A DNA stretch of 64,000 nt from Bacillus thuringiensis. Its GTDB lineage: Bacteria > Bacillota > Bacilli > Bacillales > Bacillaceae_G. The translations under genes were made by a program, and so were the position numbers. The stretch spans positions 2,787,501 through 2,851,500 of the forward strand of contig NZ_CP155559.1 in NCBI RefSeq assembly GCF_022095615.2, read 5' to 3'. The notes below the pieces were generated by a model that saw nothing but the letters and a program-made list of their open reading frames with translations, was not told where the DNA came from and ran no database searches. Below, piece by piece: positions 36,146-44,438 of the stretch (position 1 is its first letter; each line of letters opens with the position of its first letter).

Positions 36146-36308
36146 GATATAAAGTGAAACTTTAATCAGTGGGGGTTTTCTCCATCCCCCACTGATTATT
36201 AGTTGAACCAATCGGACTTTTATGGGCAGTTGATCCCCCACCTAAATTCTTTGCTTTCGCTGCATTTTGAGGTGGGGGTCTTACTGCCCATTAAAGCGGG
36301 ATAAAAAA
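36146..36308. repeat. Intergenic hairpin repeat, bcr-like (full copy)
   Basis: About 160 bases with two large hairpins. The first has perfect 12-base arms AATCAGTGGGGG (36164-36175) and CCCCCACTGATT (36186-36197). The second is a two-tier stem: outer ATGGGCAGT (36222-36230) with ACTGCCCAT (36283-36291), and inner CCCCCACCT (36235-36243) with AGGTGGGGG (36270-36278), with equal four-base internal loops. It lies between two minus-strand genes. It resembles the bcr family of B. cereus-group chromosomal repeats as I recall them; the exact subtype is not assigned. Related fragments occur near 45838 and 48272. Confidence 0.7.
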
Positions 36309-36386
36309 GTAAGTATACATTACCATGTAATTAAATATAAGTAAATGAAATTAATTTACAGTTCATTTCATTTACTTATATTAATG

Positions 36387-37115
36387 TCACGCTTTCCCGT
36401 CTCGCTCTATCCATCGTACAGTCTTCTCTACATCTAACTCCGTATACGTCTTTTCTCCATATCGGACAGACTCATATATCGGAATAATATCCCCCGTTCT
36501 ACAAATTCTGCTTAACCATTGTTGCATCGTTTCATAGGACCTTCTCTGTTCATGAAATGGTAAAGTTCTTTCCCATTCAACTAACGTTTTCCTTATCGTA
36601 TCTTTAGGTAACGGCTGTTCAAACTGATGCATCACTTTCTTGTTCTTTTCGGTTCTATCCGTATTTTCTTTTGTTATCGATTGTTTATCCTGTTCTATTT
36701 CTGATTTCGTTACCTTTTTCCTCATTAATTTATAAAAAGCATATAGAATGATCACTGCAATAATTACATAAAAAATGATACTAATCCATGCATTTGAAAG
36801 AACAGAAAACACGTCATTCCATGAATTCCCCTGTTTGAAAAGCGGGATTTTCCTATCTATTTTCGTTCTGGTGTCTACAACTCCTGTTTCTTCATCTATA
36901 ATTCTTTCAGGCTCATCAAACTGTTCGTTTATACTAGTAAAATCATAATTTCTTTCCGATATTATCTTAGTCTTACTGGAAAAACGTTCTTTTATTATTT
37001 CTTGCACATGCACAACACCTTGTGATAACGTTATCGCACTAACCGTAAAGAAAAGTATGATGAAAACTCTAATACTCCAAGTTTTCACTTTCATATGTCG
37101 CTCTTTATTAGCCAT
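36387..37115 (-). CDS. DUF4129 domain membrane protein (third gene of MoxR operon 2)
   Basis: A 242-residue protein with an N-terminal membrane segment (FIILFFTVSAITLSQGVV), an extracytoplasmic polar stretch, a second membrane segment (WISIIFYVIIAVIILYAFY) and a C-terminal DUF4129 tail (ERTLPFHEQRRSYETMQQWL). It corresponds in position to the third gene of the copy at 23.4-26.6 kb but is much shorter and has no transglutaminase part. AAGGGG precedes ATG 37115, 15 bases after the DUF58 stop. Confidence 0.8.
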   Translation of the reverse strand: MANKERHMKVKTWSIRVFIILFFTVSAITLSQGVVHVQEIIKERFSSKTKIISERNYDFTSINEQFDEPERIIDEETGVVDTRTKIDRKIPLFKQGNSWNDVFSVLSNAWISIIFYVIIAVIILYAFYKLMRKKVTKSEIEQDKQSITKENTDRTEKNKKVMHQFEQPLPKDTIRKTLVEWERTLPFHEQRRSYETMQQWLSRICRTGDIIPIYESVRYGEKTYTELDVEKTVRWIERDGKA

Positions 37116-37130
37116 GTCGTAAACCCCTTC

Positions 37131-38240
37131 TTATTCTTTAATTACGACCCATTTATTCGTTCTGCTGTTTTTCCTTGGTGAAGTACCAAGAATTAAAGGA
37201 ACTGCATCCAGTTCCTTACGACGAAAGCCTGCTGTGTAAAAATAAGAAGAAGATACAGGCGTATCCTGATCCGATATTGAGGCAAGTACCTTTAATACAT
37301 TTTGCAAATGTTTCCGGTTATCCCCATTTTTTATATGAAGCAAACCGTTATCTTTTACACTATTGATCCATACTTCAAATGAACAGTTTTGCATGAGCAG
37401 CTGTTTACATATGCCTGCCGTTAATTCGATTAGTTCCTCTGTATCATTTCGCAAAGAAACACCACTTTTGTTTTGCAGGTTGAGATAAATCGCGTATTTA
37501 TCTAATTGCGTTCGCTCATACTTTTTCGCAGTTATCGTCCCTGTTTTCGCTGTTGCACTCCAGTGGATAGAACGAAAATCTTCATTTTCATACGACTTCA
37601 CTCCCATTACTTTCGTTTCATCATATAGCGGTGAAGACATCGCTTTTCGAAATCCCCGTGACCATTCTTGTAATTCAGGCACTTGTATTTTCGGCACAGC
37701 TGGTAAAACTAAATAGGAGGGCGTATCAACTTGTTTATATGTTATATGGTTCGTTATGAATCCAAAGAGATCAGTAATGACAATTTCAACTTCTTCCCAT
37801 TTCGCAATTCCTCTTTTTAACGCTACAGCTTGCAAATTAAATGAAATTGACTCTCTTCCTTTTAAATTAAAATTCATATAATAATTTGAACCTGTATTAT
37901 GATTTTTGTTTATTTCATCATGATTCCAAGTTAGCTTATTTTCACATTTAAATCGAAATACGATATTAAGAATAGGAAATATCGACTTGTTTGAAACTTT
38001 CATTTTGCACATATTCGTTTCACCTATAAAAACATTTGCATTCCCTTGACTGTATTCCCATTCAACACGAGATACTTTACGAATGTATACATGCATCGCA
38101 CCTATTAAAATTACATACAAAAATACGAGAGATAAAAACAGTAGATTACTTGAAAATACACATAAAATAACGGCTACAGCTGACATAACTCCCATTACGA
38201 AAGGCTCCGCTAAAGGTGTATACACAAGTTGTTGATTCAT
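37131..38240 (-). CDS. DUF58 domain protein (second copy)
   Basis: A 369-residue protein with two membrane segments near residues 15-50 and the DUF58 signature MGVKSYENEDFRSIHWSATA near residue 208, followed by KTGTITAKKYERTQLDKYA. It is homologous to the copy at 24325-25491 but clearly diverged. Its start overlaps the MoxR stop by four bases. The partner relation to MoxR is inferred from the near-universal gene pairing. Confidence 0.9.
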   Translation of the reverse strand: MNQQLVYTPLAEPFVMGVMSAVAVILCVFSSNLLFLSLVFLYVILIGAMHVYIRKVSRVEWEYSQGNANVFIGETNMCKMKVSNKSIFPILNIVFRFKCENKLTWNHDEINKNHNTGSNYYMNFNLKGRESISFNLQAVALKRGIAKWEEVEIVITDLFGFITNHITYKQVDTPSYLVLPAVPKIQVPELQEWSRGFRKAMSSPLYDETKVMGVKSYENEDFRSIHWSATAKTGTITAKKYERTQLDKYAIYLNLQNKSGVSLRNDTEELIELTAGICKQLLMQNCSFEVWINSVKDNGLLHIKNGDNRKHLQNVLKVLASISDQDTPVSSSYFYTAGFRRKELDAVPLILGTSPRKNSRTNKWVVIKE

Positions 38241-39169
38241 CGTACATTCTCCACTGGCACACTAATCGCACCAAGAATTTCTTTCATGATTTGTTCTTTC
38301 GTCGTTTTCATCTCCCCCTCAATCGTTAACGTTAAACGATGAGCGCAAACAGATGCAGCAAGCGTCTTAATATCATCTGGCGTACAATAATCTCTTTCAT
38401 TTAATATTGCCCGTGCTTGAATCGCTCTCATAAATGCCAACGTCCCCCGCGGGCTTACACCAATTTCAATTAACTCATGTTTACGCGTTGCCTCAATAAT
38501 TTCAAGTATATAATCTTGCACATCATTCCCTACTAACACTTCTCTTGCACGTTTCTGCACTGTAATAATTTCTTCAGCTGAAATAATTGAATGTAACGTT
38601 TCTAACGGATCATTCGTTTGAAAACGATTCATCATCTCCTTTTCTGCTTCTCTCGTAGGATAACCTTGACGTATAGTTAGTAAAAAACGGTCTAGTTGAG
38701 CATCAGGTAAAGGAAATGTACCAGCCGATTCAAGCGGATTTTGCGTTGCAATAACTAAAAAAGGCTCTGGTAATGAATGTGTCTGTTTCGCAATTGTAAC
38801 AGTACGTTCTTCCATCACTTCCAGTAGCGAAGATTGTGTTCTCGGTACAGCACGATTAATTTCATCCACTACTACTATATTTGCAAAAATAGGACCTAAC
38901 CTCGTTTTAAATTCCGATTCCTTCACATCAAAATATTCAAGACCAATAACATCTCCAGGCAAAGTATCCGCTGTGAATTGAATTCTTTGAAATTTAGCGT
39001 CTACACTTTTAGCCAAACTTTTCGCTAATGTTGTTTTCCCAGTCCCAGGTACATCCTCTAATAAAATATGCCCTCTTGCTATAAGAGCTATAGCTGCAAG
39101 TTCAATCGCTTCATCTTTTCCTATAATAACCTTTGAAATATTGTTCGTAATTTTCTTTAATGTACTCAT
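38237..39169 (-). CDS. MoxR-type AAA+ ATPase (second copy)
   Basis: A 310-residue AAA+ ATPase. Walker A is EDVPGTGKTTLAKSL near residue 40, Walker B is IVVDEINRA near 103, and the sensor ATQNPLESAGTFPLPDAQLD and C-terminal lid are complete. It aligns throughout with the copy at 23399-24328, to which it is a paralogue in inverted orientation. ATG 39169 follows GGGAG; an in-frame start five codons earlier is less likely. It is first in the operon MoxR-DUF58-DUF4129. Confidence 0.92.
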   Translation of the reverse strand: MSTLKKITNNISKVIIGKDEAIELAAIALIARGHILLEDVPGTGKTTLAKSLAKSVDAKFQRIQFTADTLPGDVIGLEYFDVKESEFKTRLGPIFANIVVVDEINRAVPRTQSSLLEVMEERTVTIAKQTHSLPEPFLVIATQNPLESAGTFPLPDAQLDRFLLTIRQGYPTREAEKEMMNRFQTNDPLETLHSIISAEEIITVQKRAREVLVGNDVQDYILEIIEATRKHELIEIGVSPRGTLAFMRAIQARAILNERDYCTPDDIKTLAASVCAHRLTLTIEGEMKTTKEQIMKEILGAISVPVENVR

Positions 39170-39270
39170 ATATGTATCTCCCACCTTTATTTATTCTGAA
39201 AATTAAGAATTATTCATTTCCAAATTATAACACATCGTAGTAGAAGTAAATATATTCCTATCAAAATAAA

Positions 39271-39307
39271 AAAAGATACCCCTAGCAAACGCTTAGGATA
39301 TCTTTTT
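39271..39307 (-). terminator. Terminator of the MarR-nitroreductase-monooxygenase operon
   Basis: AAGATACCCCTAGC pairs with GCTTAGGATATCTT with one mismatch and a wobble. On the minus strand the hairpin is followed by a T run. Confidence 0.82.
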
Positions 39308-39314
39308 CACCATA

Positions 39315-39608
39315 TTATTTTACTAACTCTCCATTATAAGCTTTTATATCTAGAGGAGCGGTTAAAAACTGTTTTACTTTACTGACGAAAGATGTGAAGT
39401 GTTCACTCGTATTATGACTCGCAACTGCTGCTTCATCTTTCCAAACTTCTATCATCGTATAAACATTTTCATGTTCTGTATCTTTGTAAAAGTCATAGGA
39501 TACATTTCCACTTTCTTCTCTTGAACCATGAAGTAGTGGCTGAATTTCTTCTAAAAATGATTGTTGTTTCGCTGGATCTACTTGAAATATTGCGTGAATT
39601 ATAATCAT
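39315..39608 (-). CDS. Antibiotic biosynthesis monooxygenase-type (ABM/YgiN-like) protein
   Basis: A 97-residue dimeric ferredoxin-like fold protein. IIIHAIFQVDPAKQQSFLEE at the start, SYDFYKDTEHENVYTMIEVW in the middle and HNTSEHFTSFV with its conserved histidine mark the ABM family. Relatives are quinol monooxygenases acting with quinone-reducing enzymes. The neighbouring nitroreductase and MarR regulator suggest quinone or electrophile detoxification. ATG 39608 follows GAGGGGAAAC. It is last in a three-gene operon. Confidence 0.87.
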   Translation of the reverse strand: MIIIHAIFQVDPAKQQSFLEEIQPLLHGSREESGNVSYDFYKDTEHENVYTMIEVWKDEAAVASHNTSEHFTSFVSKVKQFLTAPLDIKAYNGELVK

Positions 39609-39654
39609 GGTGTTTCCCCTCTCATATCTCACTTATTTCTGTCTTGTTATAAAA

Positions 39655-40293
39655 TTACTTCCACTCAGCAACTTTTTCAATTGGAAGGCGTACTGATTGG
39701 TAACCACTGTCAGCAGCTTTTCCGATTGAAATTAACATTACTGGTACGTGACGTTCTTTGTCTAGTCCGAAAGCTTCTGCGATTTGATCTTTCTCAAAAC
39801 CACCAATTGGACAAGTGTCATAGCCGTGAGCACGAGCTGCTAGCATAAATTGCATCGCTACAAGACCACCGTCAATAAGTACTGTGTCTTTCATTACTTC
39901 TGGTGTAACCATTGAGAAGTAAGCTGAAAGTTTTTTCATTTGATCTTCTTTTACTTCAGCTGGCATAAGTCCGCGCTCTACTGCTGTACCGTAAATTTCT
40001 TCTGCGTTATCAAAGTTGTTTAAGTCACCAAATACAGCAATCATTGCTGAAGATGTTTCTACTTGAGATTGATTGAATTTCGCAAGTGGCGCAAGTGTTG
40101 CTTTTGCTTCGTCACTTTCAATCACAAGGAATCTCCATGGTTGCATGTTTACAGATGATGGTGCAAGCGTTGCTTCTGTAAGAATTTCTGTCATTTCTTC
40201 TTTGCTAATTTTCACTGCAGGATCGTACTTACGAATTGAACGGCGTCCTGTTAAAATTTCGTTAAAATCATTTGTTTTTACTGAGTTAGTCAT
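39655..40293 (-). CDS. Nitroreductase family FMN enzyme (YdgI-like)
   Basis: A 212-residue NAD(P)H-dependent flavin reductase. The FMN site is visible as LTGRRSIRKYDPAVKISKEE (residues 14-33, with RRSIR binding phosphate), APSSVNMQPWRFLVIES near 44-60 and CPIGGFEKDQIAEAFG near 165. It is closest in arrangement to B. subtilis YdgI, which sits behind a MarR-type gene (ydgJ), as here. Possible substrates are nitro-aromatics and quinones. AAAGGGAG precedes ATG 40293, 18 bases after the regulator's stop. Confidence 0.9.
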   Translation of the reverse strand: MTNSVKTNDFNEILTGRRSIRKYDPAVKISKEEMTEILTEATLAPSSVNMQPWRFLVIESDEAKATLAPLAKFNQSQVETSSAMIAVFGDLNNFDNAEEIYGTAVERGLMPAEVKEDQMKKLSAYFSMVTPEVMKDTVLIDGGLVAMQFMLAARAHGYDTCPIGGFEKDQIAEAFGLDKERHVPVMLISIGKAADSGYQSVRLPIEKVAEWK

Positions 40294-40311
40294 AGTTGTA
40301 TTCTCCCTTTT

Positions 40312-40740
40312 TTAAAGTTCTTTTATATTTTCTTGAATGTGATTTAACATATTTAAAAGATTGTCGCGTTCTTCCTCACTTAATCCTTTAAATGCAGATG
40401 CTGCAAAACGTTCTTTTTCCTCTTGAAACGCTTGAATTTTATTTCGTCCCTCTTCAGTAAGAGAAACTAACGTAATTCTGTTATCGTCTGGATTTTTACG
40501 TCTTGTAATCATTCCGTTTGCTTCCAGTTGCTTTAAATGCCTTGTAATCGCAGCATTATCAATATTCACTTCTTGTTGAAGTGCTTTTTGACTAATTTCA
40601 CCTACTTCATATAACTGAAGTATAAGCTCTAATCGAGACTGGCTCATACCCGTACATCCTTCAAACTTCGAACTTACTTCTTTATTTAGAAAGTGTAATT
40701 TATATAAAATAATCGCTTCTTTTGAGCATGAACTTGTCAA
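40312..40740 (-). CDS. MarR family regulator (YdgJ-like)
   Basis: A 142-residue MarR winged-helix protein. The recognition region is SQKALQQEVNIDNAAITRHL near residues 50-69 and the wing ITRRKNPDDNRITLVSLTEE near 78-97, followed by the dimerisation helix. The cysteines near the N-terminus (SSCSKE, EGCTGM) could sense electrophiles, as in some relatives. The start is TTG 40740 with AAGGAGGGG upstream. It heads the operon with the nitroreductase and ABM genes. A dyad upstream at 40774-40800 is a probable operator for autoregulation. Confidence 0.9.
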   Translation of the reverse strand: MTSSCSKEAIILYKLHFLNKEVSSKFEGCTGMSQSRLELILQLYEVGEISQKALQQEVNIDNAAITRHLKQLEANGMITRRKNPDDNRITLVSLTEEGRNKIQAFQEEKERFAASAFKGLSEEERDNLLNMLNHIQENIKEL

Positions 40741-40773
40741 ATTACCCCTCCTTTACATCCAACCCAAAAATGT

Positions 40774-40800
40774 TTGATGTATCAATAGTTGATATGTCAA
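40774..40800. promoter_or_regulatory. MarR operator candidate
   Basis: TATCAATAGTTGATA (40780-40794) is a perfect dyad with a three-base centre, and outer TTGA (40774) and TCAA (40797) extend it. It lies 34-60 bases upstream of the marR start. The TTGAT/ATCAA half-site is typical of MarR proteins. Confidence 0.65.
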
Positions 40801-40940
40801 TTAATATAATCTATATCGATTTAGAATGCAAGCTTTTTGTTTTCATTTATATTTTTCCAAATTAAGGCGCTTTGTCACGTTACAAAAAATGTAAATTACA
40901 TTATAATAGTAATAATTTAAATGACTGGAGAGTGATTGTA

Positions 40941-41066
40941 ATGCGGCAATACACAAATAGAAATGAGGAAATGAAAATGGAAAATGAAATGAGGATATTT
41001 ATATATGACAACAATAAATATAGGGATTGTCGCGCACGTAGACGCTGGCAAGACGAGTTTGACTGA
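40941..41066 (+). CDS. Possible leader ORF overlapping the Tet(M)-like gene
   Basis: ATG 40941 has GGAG ten bases upstream and opens a 41-codon frame (MRQYTNRNEEMKMENEMRIF, ending RRRWQDEFD) that runs 62 bases into the GTPase gene in another frame. Its ribosome binding site is as good as that of the main gene. If translated, ribosomes would cross the main start codon, a layout that could tie GTPase expression to ribosome stalling. The N-terminal half is low-complexity and has no homologue I know. Evidence is positional only. Confidence 0.4.
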   Translation: MRQYTNRNEEMKMENEMRIFIYDNNKYRDCRARRRWQDEFD

Positions 41067-42948
41067 GCGTATTCTTTATGAAACAAATGTGATTAAAGAA
41101 GTTGGCCGAGTTGATAGTGGAAGCACGCAAACTGACTCAATGGAATTAGAAAGACAACGCGGAATTACGATTAAAGCATCTGTCGTTTCTTTCTTTATTG
41201 ATGATGTAAAAGTAAATGTCATTGATACACCTGGACACGCTGATTTTATCGCTGAAGTGGAGCGATCATTCAGCGTTTTAGACGGTGCAATCTTAGTGAT
41301 TTCTGCCGTTGAAGGTGTGCAAGCACAAACAAAAATTTTAATGCGAACATTACAGAAACTAAACATACCGACTATTTTATTTGTTAATAAAATTGATCGT
41401 AGTGGCGCAAATAGTGAAAAAGTTGTAAAGCAAATAAAAACGATTCTTTCAAATGAAGCATTCCCCTTCTACTCTGTCCAAAACGAAGGAACAAAGGAAG
41501 CTCGTATTATTGAATATAAATCATATGACGATTGTATTGAACGATTAGCACCTTATAATGAATCATTACTTGAGTCATATGTAAATAACGAAATCGTAAC
41601 GGACGCACTATTAAGAAAAGAACTAGAAAAACAAATACAGCAAGCAAATGTGTATCCTATCTTTTTCGGTTCAGCAATGACAGGTATAGGAGTAACTGAA
41701 TTGCTTAAAAATATTTCAGCCTTATTTCCAGCTAATAAATCGGCAGAAAATGAAATATTATCCGGTGTTGTTTTTAAAATTGAACGTGAATCTTCCGGAG
41801 AAAAGATTGCTTATGTAAGACTTTTTTCAGGTAGTTTACACGTCAGAAAATATGTGGATATACAGCGTGGAGAGTCTCTACCGCATAAGGAAAAGATTAA
41901 AAAAATGTGCCTATTTCATAATGGAGATGCCGTTCAAACTTCTACCGTTCCAAGCGGTGATTTTTGTAAAGTGTGGGGACTGAGTGATATTAAAATTGGT
42001 GATATTATTGGTGAACGGACGGATTATATAAAAGATATTCACTTTGCCGAACCACAAATGGAAGCTGCTATTGATGCAGTACCTACGGAACGAATTCATG
42101 ATTTATACGCTGCACTTATGGAACTATGTGAAGAAGATCCACTCATTCAAGTGTGGAAAGATGATGTTCATAATGAACTATATATTCGCCTTTTCGGTGA
42201 AGTACAAAAAGAAGTAATTGAAACGACTCTTTTTGAGAAATATAATTTGCAGGTTACTTTTTCAGATACGCGAGTTGTATGTATTGAGACACCAATTGGC
42301 GTAGGTAATAACGTTGAAGTAATGGGTGAAAAAGAGAATCCATTTTACGCAACTATTGGTTTTAAAATTGAACGTGGTGAACTTAACTCTGGCATAACGT
42401 ATAACTTAGGTGTTGAGCTTGGATCACTACCTTTAGCATTTCATAAAGCAATTGAAGATACAGTATTTCAAACGTTAAAACAAGGTTTATACGGATGGGA
42501 AGTTACGGACATTTCCGTCACACTTACACATACCGGTTATGCTAGTCCTGTTACAACAGCGAGTGACTTTAGAAACTTAACACCGCTCGTTTTAATGGAT
42601 GCTTTAAAACAAGCTGAAACATATGTATATGAACCAGTTAATGAGTTTGAATTAACTGTACCGGAGCAGGCAATTAGTACCGCAATGTATAAGCTTGCTG
42701 CTATTCCAGCAACTTTTGCAGAGCCTATATTATATAATGATTCTTACCAATTAACAGGAGCGTTACCTATTGCAAAAACAGAGAATTTTAAAAGAATGCT
42801 CCATTCATTTACAGAAGGAGAAGGCATCTTTACAACAAAACCAGGTGGTTTTACAAAACTAAAGGAGCCCTTTCCTACTCGTAAACGTGTTGATTATAAT
42901 CCACTGAATCGTAAGGAGTATTTGCTTTATGTGTTGAAGGCTTATTAA
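41005..42948 (+). CDS. Tet(M)/Tet(O)-type ribosomal protection GTPase
   Basis: A 647-residue translational GTPase related to EF-G and the tetracycline ribosomal protection proteins. G1 is AHVDAGKTSLTE at residues 9-20, G3 is IDTPGHADF near 72, and G4 is NKIDRSG near 127. Domain II, a domain IV with TDISVTLTHTGYASPVTTAS and a C-terminal domain follow, matching the full family length. Whether it gives tetracycline resistance is unknown; chromosomal copies occur in B. cereus and could serve other antibiotics or general rescue. GAGG lies 11 bases before ATG 41005. A leader ORF overlaps the start, reminiscent of tet(M) control. Confidence 0.88.
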   Translation: MTTINIGIVAHVDAGKTSLTERILYETNVIKEVGRVDSGSTQTDSMELERQRGITIKASVVSFFIDDVKVNVIDTPGHADFIAEVERSFSVLDGAILVISAVEGVQAQTKILMRTLQKLNIPTILFVNKIDRSGANSEKVVKQIKTILSNEAFPFYSVQNEGTKEARIIEYKSYDDCIERLAPYNESLLESYVNNEIVTDALLRKELEKQIQQANVYPIFFGSAMTGIGVTELLKNISALFPANKSAENEILSGVVFKIERESSGEKIAYVRLFSGSLHVRKYVDIQRGESLPHKEKIKKMCLFHNGDAVQTSTVPSGDFCKVWGLSDIKIGDIIGERTDYIKDIHFAEPQMEAAIDAVPTERIHDLYAALMELCEEDPLIQVWKDDVHNELYIRLFGEVQKEVIETTLFEKYNLQVTFSDTRVVCIETPIGVGNNVEVMGEKENPFYATIGFKIERGELNSGITYNLGVELGSLPLAFHKAIEDTVFQTLKQGLYGWEVTDISVTLTHTGYASPVTTASDFRNLTPLVLMDALKQAETYVYEPVNEFELTVPEQAISTAMYKLAAIPATFAEPILYNDSYQLTGALPIAKTENFKRMLHSFTEGEGIFTTKPGGFTKLKEPFPTRKRVDYNPLNRKEYLLYVLKAY

Positions 42949-42985
42949 AGTAAAACGCGCTGGGTTCTCCTCAGCGTGTTTTACT
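42949..42985 (+). terminator. Terminator after the Tet(M)-like gene
   Basis: AGTAAAACGCGCTG pairs with TCAGCGTGTTTTACT with one wobble, starting right after the stop codon. The bases to 43126 form the rap promoter region, with no clear elements beyond A+T-rich DNA. Confidence 0.85.
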
Positions 42986-43126
42986 ATTAAAAATAGTTTG
43001 ATTAAATGACTGAATTTTCTGAATTATTTTGAGAAATTTTTAAATTCCGTATTTACAATTTATTTTCGCCAACATATTTATTACAATAATTGGTATATAG
43101 AATATAAATGAAAGAAGGGGTTTGAA

Positions 43127-44221
43127 ATGAGCATCCAGCTACAGGGCTACGAACAAGTAACTCATCTTTTACATACTTGGTACCATGAAATACGCGCTCA
43201 ACACATATCGACAGCTACCAAAATTAAACATGAAATTGAAGAAATGATTGACACAATTGAAAAGGATCAAAATTTATTACTCTATTATTATCTTCTTGAT
43301 TTTCGCTTTAAGGTTTTAAATGATAACTTAAGCATCACTCCAAATAGTTTTGACAAAATTGAAACGTTATATCCTGAAACAGATAAAACACTATCTTACT
43401 ATTTTCACCTTTTCAAAGCAATTCATTCTACAATTCTCTCAAATAACACTGTAGCAAAAGAGCAGTACGAAAAAGCGGAAAATTCTATAAACTCATCGTT
43501 AGACGAACTAGAGAAAGCAGAGTTTAGCTACCGTTTTGCTAACTTTTATTTACATACATATCAGCCACTATTAGCTATTCAATATGTAAGTAAAGCAAAA
43601 GAGATTTTTTCTAAACATGTCGGACACGAAAATAATGTAGCCGGATGCGATAATATATTTGGCGCAGCTTGTATTGATATAAAACAATTTCCACAAGCTG
43701 AAGAAAGCTTTAATTCTGCAATAAACATTTACAATAAACAACATGAAGAAACACTTCTTTTAAGAGTACGTAATAATTTAGGATTCCTATATGCAAGTCA
43801 AAATTTATCTGAATTAGCTATACGTCAATTGACTGATGTTACGAACAAACTTCCAAATCATTTCAAAGCAATTTTTCTTAAAGCAAGAGAGCACTTTAAA
43901 CTAGAAGAATTGCATGTTGCTGAAGAACTAATTACTCGTGGATTAACTATTTGTAAAAACATAGATAATCAAGAATACTTGTACCATTTTACAATTTTAG
44001 ACCTGATAGTGAAAGGAAGTCCTGCAGAAGTTCTCGAAGAATGTATTATCAATGCTATTAAGTTCTTCAATAACGAGCAATTGTTTAATTACACTCAAGA
44101 ATATACTGAAAAATTAGCACTTGCATTCCATGCGGAAGACAATCACTCTAAAGCAAGCGAATATTTTTATTTGAGTCATCAAACGAAAGAAAAAACTTTT
44201 GAAAAGGGAGCGTTAAAATAA
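43127..44221 (+). CDS. rap: Rap-type TPR regulator (response-regulator phosphatase/inhibitor)
   Basis: A 364-residue all-helical protein of the Rap family. The N-terminal three-helix part (QLQGYEQVTHLLHTWYHEI) binds response regulators. From about residue 95 on there are six or seven tetratricopeptide repeats that bind the Phr peptide (EKAEFSYRFANFYLHTYQPL, YASQNLSELAIRQL, LFNYTQEYTEKLALAFHAED). Rap proteins dephosphorylate Spo0F or block DNA-binding regulators such as ComA; the target here is unknown. GAAGGGG precedes ATG 43127. Its stop overlaps the ATG of the phr gene by one base, the usual coupling. Confidence 0.92.
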   Translation: MSIQLQGYEQVTHLLHTWYHEIRAQHISTATKIKHEIEEMIDTIEKDQNLLLYYYLLDFRFKVLNDNLSITPNSFDKIETLYPETDKTLSYYFHLFKAIHSTILSNNTVAKEQYEKAENSINSSLDELEKAEFSYRFANFYLHTYQPLLAIQYVSKAKEIFSKHVGHENNVAGCDNIFGAACIDIKQFPQAEESFNSAINIYNKQHEETLLLRVRNNLGFLYASQNLSELAIRQLTDVTNKLPNHFKAIFLKAREHFKLEELHVAEELITRGLTICKNIDNQEYLYHFTILDLIVKGSPAEVLEECIINAIKFFNNEQLFNYTQEYTEKLALAFHAEDNHSKASEYFYLSHQTKEKTFEKGALK

Positions 44222-44367
44222 TGAAAAAACTTACTGGAATTTTAATGGGGTTATCTCTTTCAGCTATCTTATCTTTTGGATTCACATTCTCTGCACAATC
44301 AGAAAATGTGAAAGATTCAAAGTCAAATGCACCGGTTATTCAGTATAGTCATGCTGATACTTGGTAA
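44221..44367 (+). CDS. phr: Phr signalling peptide precursor
   Basis: A 48-residue pre-peptide directly coupled to rap (TAATG). A signal peptide spans residues 1 to about 26 (KKLTGILMGLSLSAILSFGF, cut near SA-QS), followed by a short charged linker and the C-terminal end VIQYSHADTW. Phr peptides are exported, trimmed to five to seven residues and re-imported by Opp to inhibit their Rap. The mature form is probably in the last ten residues, such as SHADTW or a neighbouring pentapeptide, but this is a guess. Confidence 0.88.
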   Translation: MKKLTGILMGLSLSAILSFGFTFSAQSENVKDSKSNAPVIQYSHADTW

Positions 44368-44386
44368 AAACAATTTGTAATAATAG

Positions 44387-44420
44387 AAAAAGGTTACGGT
44401 ATATAATCGTAACCTTTTTT
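44387..44420. terminator. Terminator after rap-phr
   Basis: AAAAAGGTTACG and CGTAACCTTTTTT form a 12-base-pair stem usable from both sides; it faces the convergent hydrolase gene. Confidence 0.88.
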
Positions 44421-44438
44421 ATTCCGTTGAGAAATCCT

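Noticed and set aside
40872..40940. Extending the leader ORF upstream of ATG 40941
   Set aside because: The earlier in-frame start has no ribosome binding site, and GGAG at 40927-40930 clearly serves 40941.
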